From Pseudobowmanella zhangzhouensis (GTDB lineage: Bacteria; Pseudomonadota; Gammaproteobacteria; Enterobacterales; Alteromonadaceae), in contig NZ_JBHSYO010000008.1 of NCBI RefSeq assembly GCF_042662685.1, positions 372,001 through 436,000 of the forward strand: a DNA stretch of 64,000 nt, given 5' to 3'. The position numbers and the translations under genes were made by a program. Every line of letters starts with the position of its first letter. Position 1 is the stretch's first letter. The notes under the pieces are model-generated. The model saw only the letters and a list, made by a program, of their open reading frames with translations, ran no database searches and was not told the DNA's origin. This document shows, piece after piece, positions 53,758 through 61,481 of this stretch.

Positions 53758-54353
53758 ATGACAATTTTACCGGCACACAGGTCTGTCGCTTGTTGGCAAA
53801 ATGCCTGTTGTTGCGCCTTTGCCAACTGCAAGGTTAAGACGATTTGTTGCTGATAATCATAATGAATCTGTTCACAGTCATACTGACTGACTAACTGCAA
53901 CATGCCACCATCAAATCCATAATCAAACGCCAGTGTTAGCCCTACCCTTTGCACCCAATGACGCACGGGCAATTCAGCCAGCACCGCAGACGTGGCGTCA
54001 GAGTATGCCCGCTGTAATCCGCCTGTGCCTAACTTGGTGCCTCCAAAGTAACGCACCACCGCCACCGTCACTTCGCCAATACCACTGTGTTGCAGCACTT
54101 TTAGCATCGGCATACCTGCAGTTCCGCTTGGTTCTCCGTCATCACTCATAGACATCAATGTGCTGTTCGGTGCACCAGCAATATAAGCCCAACACACGTG
54201 ATTAGCCCCCAGATGCCGGGCACGTAGTTCACGCAAAAAATGATTCGCTACCTCTGGATTGGGCGTATGCGCAGCAAATGCAAGAAAACGGCTGCGTTTA
54301 ATTTCCAGTTCTGTTTGATGAGACTGTGCAGGGATAGGGAATGACAATGACAT
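53742..54353 (-). CDS. yigZ: IMPACT/YigZ-family protein
   Basis: About 203 residues. The ATG at 54353 (MSLSFPIPAQSHQTELEIKRSRFLAFAAH) matches YigZ N-termini; the frame reaches 54407. The UPF0029 core has HVCWAYIAG, DDGEPSGTAGMPMLKVL and VVRYFGGTKLGTGGLQRAYSDAT, the family signature. The C-terminal DUF1949-like domain (about 135-200) follows. Family members bind nucleic acid or ribosomes; E. coli YigZ function is not settled. Confidence 0.93.
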   Translation of the reverse strand: MSLSFPIPAQSHQTELEIKRSRFLAFAAHTPNPEVANHFLRELRARHLGANHVCWAYIAGAPNSTLMSMSDDGEPSGTAGMPMLKVLQHSGIGEVTVAVVRYFGGTKLGTGGLQRAYSDATSAVLAELPVRHWVQRVGLTLAFDYGFDGGMLQLVSQYDCEQIHYDYQQQIVLTLQLAKAQQQAFCQQATDLCAGKIVIQSSE

Positions 54354-54407
54354 AGTATTTGGCCGGTTAACCGCGCCATTATGGCATAGCCAATGGTGGA
54401 ACCGCAT

Positions 54408-54430
54408 AAAAAAGCCGCCCGCAGGCGGCT
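54408..54430 (-). terminator. Terminator of the DUF885 gene
   Basis: Stem AGCCGCC/GGCGGCT, four-base loop, then six T on the minus strand, 9 bases after the stop. Confidence 0.88.
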
Positions 54431-54438
54431 ATGAGTTA

Positions 54439-56301
54439 TTACATGCTCTGCTGGCTGGCAATCCAGTTATCCACTTTGCGTTCCAGTACCTGCAATGGTA
54501 GCTGACCACCGCCTAATACGGTGTCATGGAAGGCGCGGATATCGAACTTATCGCCCAGAGCATCTATAGCGCGCTGACGTAGTTCGAGGATTTTCAGCAT
54601 ACCGATTTTGTAGCTAGTTGCCTGACCCGGCATCACAAAATAACGCTGCACTTCAGAAATAATCTGCCCTTCTGAAATCGGCGAATTTTGTTTGAAATAC
54701 TCAATGGCCTGTTGCTCAGTCCAGCCTTTAGCGTGAATACCGGTATCCACAACCAGACGGATGGCCCGCCACATTTCTGTTACCAAACGCCCAAAGTCAG
54801 AGAACGGATTCTGATAGGCACCCATTTCCTTGGCCAATGTTTCGGCGTACAGCGCCCAGCCTTCCACGTAGCTGCCATAGAACAATTGGGTGCGGAATGT
54901 GGGGACAGATTGCAGTTCCTGCTGAATAGAAATTTGCATATGGTGACCCGGGCTACCCTCATGGTAGGCCACAGCCTCCATTTCATTTTTTGGCATCATG
55001 GTCATATCAGACAGGTGCACATAATACGTACCCGGGCGGCTACCGTCCGGTGTGCCAGAGCTGTAGTGCTGCGCGGCCCCCGGCTGCTCACGGAATGATT
55101 CAACCCGTTTTACCACCAGCTTGGCTTTGGGCAATAAGCCAAAGTACTCAGGCAATTTGCTGTCGATATAGTCCAGATACGCCTGGGTATCATCGATATA
55201 AGCCTGACGTCCTTCATCTGTATCCGGGTAATAGAAGCGCTCGTCAGTAACATCCTGTTTGATATATGCAAAGAAGTCCTGCAGTGTGCCCTCGAAGCCT
55301 ACCTCAGTTTTGAGCTTTTCCATTGCCGCTGTCAGGCGCGCCACTTCACTCAGGCCCAGCTGATGAATCTCATCCGCGGTTAAGTCCGTTGTGGTCGACG
55401 TCTTCAGGCGATAATCATAATAGGCCAGGCCATCTGGTAGTGCGCTAGCCCCCTGAGCGGCGTCAGGAATATTGGCCCGATCACTTTCAAACCAGTCAAT
55501 AAACGTCAGGTAAGCCGGTTTAACGCTGCTCAACAATGCCGCTTTAGCCTCTTCTGTCAGTTCGTCAGCCTTAGCCTGATCGATACTGCCATTGTCCACC
55601 AGCGCCTGAATTTTGCGCTTAGCATCAGCCATTAGAGGGGCGTCCGTTTCGCTATCATCAAATGGATAACCTGTGATGACATTTTTTGACTGGGTAATGA
55701 CACCGTCGTAGGCGAAGTATGGGGCTTTAACGCCAATATCCGCACTTTTGTGCACACCATCTATCAGTTGCTTGGCGGCACGATTCATCTGATTCAATCG
55801 GCTGATGTAAGCTTGCATATCCTGCAGATTATCTACCCGATGCATATTGATCATAAAGTTAGGCAACATCGATTGCGGGCCAAACATCTGATTGAAGCTG
55901 TAGCCGTGATAACGCCATTTTTCACCGGCTTGTGCCTGCTCATACTGGTAAATCCACAGGTCGTAAGAGGTTTTACTATCCAAATCCAACTTGGCGTAAT
56001 CGAAATGACTTTTCAGTTCTGCAACCGAAGCCGCTAGCCAGGCGAGATTCTTTTTCTCTGCCTCCTCGGACATATCATCCAATTGGTCGTACTTATCTTT
56101 ACGGCCGAGATAGGTCATCTGCAGCGGTGAAAACTGCAATTGCTCTTCGTATTTTTCCTCAAACCATTGATTCAGGCGCTCGGACTCAGTTTGTGCAGTC
56201 TGTTCAACAGACACCTTGGGGGCCGCAGCAGAATTGTCGTTGCTAGCTGGCGAGCAGGCAGTCAACACCGCGAGCGCGGTTAGAGATAAGATTAATCGCA
56301 T
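54439..56301 (-). CDS. DUF885 metallopeptidase-like lipoprotein
   Basis: 620 residues with a lipoprotein signal (MRLILSLTALAVLTAC). DUF885 proteins are probable zinc peptidases related to the M32/M3 group: the metal motif is HEGSPGHHMQ near 465, a split version of HExxH, with a likely third ligand region in YVEGWALYAE. NQMFGPQSMLPNFM and GSPGHHMQISIQQEL are conserved. Substrate unknown, periplasmic or outer membrane. Transcribed alone with its own terminator. Confidence 0.88.
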   Translation of the reverse strand: MRLILSLTALAVLTACSPASNDNSAAAPKVSVEQTAQTESERLNQWFEEKYEEQLQFSPLQMTYLGRKDKYDQLDDMSEEAEKKNLAWLAASVAELKSHFDYAKLDLDSKTSYDLWIYQYEQAQAGEKWRYHGYSFNQMFGPQSMLPNFMINMHRVDNLQDMQAYISRLNQMNRAAKQLIDGVHKSADIGVKAPYFAYDGVITQSKNVITGYPFDDSETDAPLMADAKRKIQALVDNGSIDQAKADELTEEAKAALLSSVKPAYLTFIDWFESDRANIPDAAQGASALPDGLAYYDYRLKTSTTTDLTADEIHQLGLSEVARLTAAMEKLKTEVGFEGTLQDFFAYIKQDVTDERFYYPDTDEGRQAYIDDTQAYLDYIDSKLPEYFGLLPKAKLVVKRVESFREQPGAAQHYSSGTPDGSRPGTYYVHLSDMTMMPKNEMEAVAYHEGSPGHHMQISIQQELQSVPTFRTQLFYGSYVEGWALYAETLAKEMGAYQNPFSDFGRLVTEMWRAIRLVVDTGIHAKGWTEQQAIEYFKQNSPISEGQIISEVQRYFVMPGQATSYKIGMLKILELRQRAIDALGDKFDIRAFHDTVLGGGQLPLQVLERKVDNWIASQQSM

Positions 56302-56383
56302 GACAGGAACTCATTTATTATTGTTGCAAAACAGACTACCCAGCCATCGCTTACAGTCAATAGCCGGGCAGTGTTATTGGGTT

Positions 56384-59300
56384 TCAATTTGTGTCAGAGC
56401 GCTGATTGGCCTGCTGCACAAATTGCTGGAATGACTCAAGGGGCATCGGCTTGGCCAGATAGAAGCCCTGACCAAACTGGCAACCCTGAGCCTTCAGAAA
56501 AGTCAGTTGTTCTGACAGCTCAATGCCCTCGGCAACACAGGCCATGCCCAGTTTGTCAGCCATGCCCAAAATGGTTTCAACCAGTGTTTCCGCACCTTCA
56601 TCGCGCCCCAACTTGGAGATAAATTCGATATCAATCTTGATAATATCGACCGGGAAACGCACCAGATATCCCAGTGATGAATAACCGGTACCGAAATCAT
56701 CAATGGCGATTTTTACGCCCATTTCCTTCAGTTCACTGAGCACCCCAAGCGCTTTGTCCGTATTGGCGGTGATAAGGCGCTCGGTGATCTCGACTGTGAT
56801 CTCGATGTTCTGGCTATAGCGGGAAATTTTCTCCAGCCATAATTCCAATGCATGATCCTTTGAGTGGAACAGGCGTGGTGACACGTTAATCGACAAGCCA
56901 ATGTCGCCATCCGGGAAACTCGCCAGTAACTGTTCACAGGCATTTTCCAGCATTAGGGTATCTATACGGTTAATCAGGCCAGATTCCTCTGCCAGTGTGA
57001 TAAATTCATAGGGTGGAACATAGCTGCCATCATTACGTTGCCAGCGGGCAAGTGCTTCACAGCGCACGACTTGGCCACTGTGAATGTCAATAATTGGCTG
57101 ATAGTGGCAGCTTAGCTTGTTCTCATTAATGGCTAAAATTAGCGCCTGTAGCATGGCATGGCGCTGCTCAGATTTTTGCTGCAATTCACGGGTGTAGAAC
57201 TGCCAGCCATTTCTGCCGCTATTTTTTACTTCATACATGGCCTGATCGGCATGAATAATCAGCGTTTGTTCGTCGCGACCGTCCTGAGGATAGATAGCCA
57301 CGCCAATACTGCATGAACAGTTAATCCGGACGTTTCCAAGTTCAAGCGGCAACTGCACAGCTTCAATGACCTTTTCGATGACTGTCTGAATATCACATTC
57401 TTCTTCGACATGGCTCAGCAGCACGCCAAACTCATCGCCACTAAGGCGGGCCACCGTATCAGATTCACGTACACAACTTGATATCCGCTGAGCAACCTGA
57501 CGCAATAACTCATCACCCACTGCGTGACCATGGTTGTCATTAACCGGTTTAAAGCGATCCAGATCGATAAACAGCACTGCCAACATTTCATTGCGGCGTC
57601 TTGCAGAATCGAGTGCTTTACGTAAGTGAGCGCTAAATAACAAACGATTTGGCAAACCGGTCAAAGCATCGAAAGTGGCCTGCCGTTCAATGACCCGCAT
57701 GCTCTGTACTTTATCCGTTATATCCTGCACGGTCCCCATACAGAGTGGCTGCTCATCTTCCTGAACATATTCACCGATAAAACGCAGCCAACGCCCATCC
57801 CCGATGCTGTCGTGTATTTCCAGTTCCAGATCGAAGCTATTTTTATCGTTAAATAATTTGGTGATGGCCTCGCGCAACAAGCCTAGCTGCGGAGGCTGCA
57901 GATAAGCAACCAATTCATTAACATCTCTGGGCTCAGGAATAGTAGCTGTACTGAGCAAACGGGAAATTTGCTCTGACCATTGCACAATATTTAACTGTGC
58001 ATCGATTTTCCAACCACCAATTTGCGCCACGTGCCCAACCTTTTCCAACAATTGCTGGCTGCGATACATCGCATACTCAAGGCGGTACTTTTCTTTGATC
58101 TGGCGAAAACGGATCTGCAACAACAGCATTATTACCGCAGCAGAAAAGAACACCAGGGCACGCAGGGTAAACAGATTGGTCAGTAACTGATCGGAATGGT
58201 AATCGGGTAGAATTGCCAATTGCCAGCTACCACCACCGACTGGGATAGACACCTGCAGGCGCTCCGGTTTGTCAAAAATGTGCTTTTCACCAAAAAATAC
58301 CGCTTCGCGCTCGCCTAATGCATCGAAGCTGCGGATTGCCAAGATATCACCCATATTCAGACTCACGTCGGATTGGCGGAAAAGGGCATCTGCATCAATA
58401 GGAGCCGAGATAATCCCCCACAACTGACGTTGCTGATTCTGTTCATAAAATATCGGTGAGCGGGCAATAAACGCCTCGCCTCCCTGCACCAGTTGCACCG
58501 GACCAATTACCAGAGACTCTGCGGTGCGCACGGTTTTCAGCACAGAAGGGTTCTGATCCGCCACGGTACTGTAATCCAGCCCGACCGCTTTTTCATTTCC
58601 CTCCAGTGGATACACATAATTGACGATAAGGTTGCGCGCCGCAGCAAAGTTTACGATTAGCGGTTCACGCTTGAACATTTCTTTGGCGTAGCGGGCGAAT
58701 TCCTCGTAGCTCAATTCAGGATTAGCCGCAATATACGCTGAAAAGCCTTCCAGCATGGATAAACTCAGGGAAAGATGCCCTTCCATTTTCGCCGCGATAG
58801 TGCTCAGCTGGCGGTAAGCGGTCAGTTCAGCCCGATTGCGGGATTCCTGTTGCACCACCTGCTCTAACATCAGGTCGATAATAAAAGCCAGCAAAATCAC
58901 CAGTGCGATGGTTAACACCAGTCGCTTGCGATACCAGGTAAATGCCAGCGCCGGCACAAACACCACCAACACCACCAATGGCATCCATAAGAACAACGTA
59001 CTGATGTGGCCTGCGTCAGTCTGAATTACTCGGCTAAATATTTCATCGCCAGGCAACTCATTCAAAAGTCCGGTCGCTTTTAGCTGCCTGGCCATATACT
59101 GCCAACGCACAATATCGACATTCCCCAATGGTATTTGTGGGTATTGAATATAACTGTCGATAATGTTGGCAAACTCTAGGTTGTATTCGCGTAGGTTGGG
59201 ATATTGAATTATGTAACGCGGCATTTGCTCAGAAATACGATTGGCAATTTCACTCTTATTCTGCAGGGCATAGCGCCAGCCTTTTATACTGGCATCGATA

Positions 59301-59983
59301 AAGCGGCGCACTACATCCGGATGTTGCTGTACAAACTGCTCGGTACTAAACAATGAATCCCCATAAAAGCCAATACCGTAGTCTTCCGGATCCATTTCAT
59401 TTAGTGATAACTGTGCTTTAGTCGCTTCATAGCGGGCACTGGGCGCAAAAGATACGATGGCATCTGCTTTGCGTTCACGCAGGCTCTGCACATTGGCTGG
59501 CACATTCACCAGCGTAACCTCGCTTTGTGGAATATCGAAATGCTGTAATAGCGCTAACAATTCAGCGCGACTGCTGATGCGCTGACCGACTGCTATGCGC
59601 AGACCTCTGAGGTCGTCTGGTTTAGCTAGCGGTACGCTGTTTAGCGAGAAAAAAGAAATTGGACTTTCCTGATAGAAGCTGGCTAACAACACCACCGGCA
59701 CACCCCGTTCGCGGGCAAGCAGAAAGTCTACCGAGCCGACGGCAATATCCACCCGTCCTTCACTTAATTCATCGGTTGCATCTATGGGGGTTTTATTTGG
59801 CTTTACGCCACTGACAATTTCGACATCCAGGCCAGCGTCGGCATAATAGCCTTGCCATTGGGCAGCATAATACCCGGCGAACTGGAATTCATGTTCCCAT
59901 CTGAGTTGCAGTACAATTTTGTCAGTGGCAGCAACACCCTGACAAAACAATAACGCGGCAAAAAAAGCGAATTTTCTCAACAT
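56384..59983 (-). CDS. Multi-domain c-di-GMP sensor: NMT1-like, CHASE, PAS, GGDEF, EAL
   Basis: 1199 residues. Signal peptide (MLRKFAFFAALLFCQGVAA), then an NMT1/ThiY-type periplasmic binding domain (KIVLQLRWEHEFQFAGYYAA, to about 300), TM near 335-355 and 358-375, a CHASE-like periplasmic domain (about 375-600), another TM near 610-630, a PAS domain (about 650-770), GGDEF with motif SGDEFGVLL (metal Asp kept, first Gly replaced by Ser) and an EAL domain with EALARW, INVSPR, EITERL, IDDFGTGYSSL and AEGIE. Both enzyme activities are possible. The binding domain suggests a small nitrogenous ligand such as a pyrimidine or aliphatic sulfonate, but this is inference. Monocistronic. Confidence 0.92.
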   Translation of the reverse strand: MLRKFAFFAALLFCQGVAATDKIVLQLRWEHEFQFAGYYAAQWQGYYADAGLDVEIVSGVKPNKTPIDATDELSEGRVDIAVGSVDFLLARERGVPVVLLASFYQESPISFFSLNSVPLAKPDDLRGLRIAVGQRISSRAELLALLQHFDIPQSEVTLVNVPANVQSLRERKADAIVSFAPSARYEATKAQLSLNEMDPEDYGIGFYGDSLFSTEQFVQQHPDVVRRFIDASIKGWRYALQNKSEIANRISEQMPRYIIQYPNLREYNLEFANIIDSYIQYPQIPLGNVDIVRWQYMARQLKATGLLNELPGDEIFSRVIQTDAGHISTLFLWMPLVVLVVFVPALAFTWYRKRLVLTIALVILLAFIIDLMLEQVVQQESRNRAELTAYRQLSTIAAKMEGHLSLSLSMLEGFSAYIAANPELSYEEFARYAKEMFKREPLIVNFAAARNLIVNYVYPLEGNEKAVGLDYSTVADQNPSVLKTVRTAESLVIGPVQLVQGGEAFIARSPIFYEQNQQRQLWGIISAPIDADALFRQSDVSLNMGDILAIRSFDALGEREAVFFGEKHIFDKPERLQVSIPVGGGSWQLAILPDYHSDQLLTNLFTLRALVFFSAAVIMLLLQIRFRQIKEKYRLEYAMYRSQQLLEKVGHVAQIGGWKIDAQLNIVQWSEQISRLLSTATIPEPRDVNELVAYLQPPQLGLLREAITKLFNDKNSFDLELEIHDSIGDGRWLRFIGEYVQEDEQPLCMGTVQDITDKVQSMRVIERQATFDALTGLPNRLLFSAHLRKALDSARRRNEMLAVLFIDLDRFKPVNDNHGHAVGDELLRQVAQRISSCVRESDTVARLSGDEFGVLLSHVEEECDIQTVIEKVIEAVQLPLELGNVRINCSCSIGVAIYPQDGRDEQTLIIHADQAMYEVKNSGRNGWQFYTRELQQKSEQRHAMLQALILAINENKLSCHYQPIIDIHSGQVVRCEALARWQRNDGSYVPPYEFITLAEESGLINRIDTLMLENACEQLLASFPDGDIGLSINVSPRLFHSKDHALELWLEKISRYSQNIEITVEITERLITANTDKALGVLSELKEMGVKIAIDDFGTGYSSLGYLVRFPVDIIKIDIEFISKLGRDEGAETLVETILGMADKLGMACVAEGIELSEQLTFLKAQGCQFGQGFYLAKPMPLESFQQFVQQANQRSDTN

Positions 59984-60196
59984 CGTGCGTCTACGGCGCT
60001 CAAATTATGTGCAAAGCTTAGACGACGAACACCATTCTACTCGCCGCCCCGGATAAATGGCGCTGACTTTTATCAACATTGCGCCAACTTTAAAATTCGG
60101 GCATCCTTGCCGTTTACTTCGGAATGTACTTAACTAACTGAATTTAATGGCTTTTTAAAAAGTCTCACAGGCGAAAACCAAAAACAAGTGTTCCCT

Positions 60197-61480
60197 TCAT
60201 TTCGCCACAATGTTTAAGCCAAATTTTTCGAAAAGCTTTTCCAGAGACTCTTTATACAAAGGTTTCACAATATATCCTTTCGCCCCACGTTCGACCGCCT
60301 GTTGTACGGTGATTTTATCCTTACGACCACTGAGCATTACTATCGGTGTATCTTTATTAGGGCCATCGGTCGTGCACACCTGATCGACAATATAAATGCC
60401 ATTGGTGTCTGGCAGCGTTACATCCATCAGTACCAGCGAATAATGTCGGTTTGACAGAGAGGCAAACGCGACCCTTCCATTGGCCGCGACATCGACTTTT
60501 ACCTTGTAATGATTTAACAATTTTTTGGTCAACTGTGCGCTAATTGCATCATCCTCGACCAGTAAAATCGATGGTGTCGACTTTTGTTGCTGCAAGATCT
60601 GCTCATAATCGACGTCTTCGCTATATAAACGATTAAACGTATAGTGACTGGTCTCTTGAGCATTATTTTCATCATCGACCCGATTATCCCCATCGGACGC
60701 TGGAGTCTCAAAAGCAGCGGAATTCGCCTCATCGGCGGCGTCATCATTTTTCGCTTTGGGCAGATTAACACTGTCGAGCAATTCGCCAATCAGGTTCATG
60801 GTTTTTTGCTGTAACTTCAGTAATTCAGGACGCACTTCATCGGAACGAATAGCTGAAAGGGTCTCACGTAACTTAACCAAGTCCAGATCAACCGGTTGGT
60901 GTGAGCGAATCTTTGCCACAGCACCGTCCAGCGCCTTGTCGATGTCCAGCATGGTTTGTTCAAATTCGCTCCGCAGCAGCTCACGCCGCTCCAACCCTCG
61001 ACTCACCGCGCGCCCGACATCTTCCGATACTTTGCCGATTTCTCTGACAAAGGTCATATCACCCTTTTTGTGTTTAACTGCAATCCCCATGCTGGCGAGC
61101 AAGTGTTCACAAATAAGAATCACCCGATGCATTTCATACACAGGGCGCGCCACCATGTAGTCATCGACGATGCCACTGCGAAATGCCTGATAAGCTTCCG
61201 CTTCTTCGTGGCGAGGCACCATGGCCACAACGCGATGCTCGCAGACCGGATATTCCGCCACCGCATCAAGGCTGCGATAATAGGCGGACAGACATTTGAC
61301 AACGCTCGGGCCAGTTATCAGGAATACTTTCTGCTCCTTGCTAATCAGTTGCCGGCAGATATCGCGCATCGCATCAACCACCAATACCGAGGCGAAATAA
61401 TCCGAAAGGATATTAATCAACAGTTTGTCGGCTTCAGGATCGGTTCGATAATAAATAATGTGAGTAGTATTCGATGGCAT
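60197..61480 (-). CDS. Two-receiver response regulator without output domain
   Basis: 427 residues. N-terminal region (1-125) resembles a degenerate receiver (HIIYYRTDPEADKLLINILSDY; KVFLITGPSVV where the phospho-Asp should be). A helical middle (150-235) includes LDLVKLRETLSAIRSDEV. An acidic linker (about 240-285) leads to a true receiver (300-420): ILLVEDDAIS, phospho-Asp in LVLMDVTLPD, and Lys in YIVKPLYK. No DNA-binding or enzyme domain follows. It begins 1 base after the hybrid kinase gene, so they are an operon, and it is a probable final or relay acceptor for that kinase. Confidence 0.85.
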   Translation of the reverse strand: MPSNTTHIIYYRTDPEADKLLINILSDYFASVLVVDAMRDICRQLISKEQKVFLITGPSVVKCLSAYYRSLDAVAEYPVCEHRVVAMVPRHEEAEAYQAFRSGIVDDYMVARPVYEMHRVILICEHLLASMGIAVKHKKGDMTFVREIGKVSEDVGRAVSRGLERRELLRSEFEQTMLDIDKALDGAVAKIRSHQPVDLDLVKLRETLSAIRSDEVRPELLKLQQKTMNLIGELLDSVNLPKAKNDDAADEANSAAFETPASDGDNRVDDENNAQETSHYTFNRLYSEDVDYEQILQQQKSTPSILLVEDDAISAQLTKKLLNHYKVKVDVAANGRVAFASLSNRHYSLVLMDVTLPDTNGIYIVDQVCTTDGPNKDTPIVMLSGRKDKITVQQAVERGAKGYIVKPLYKESLEKLFEKFGLNIVAK

Positions 61481-61481
61481 A

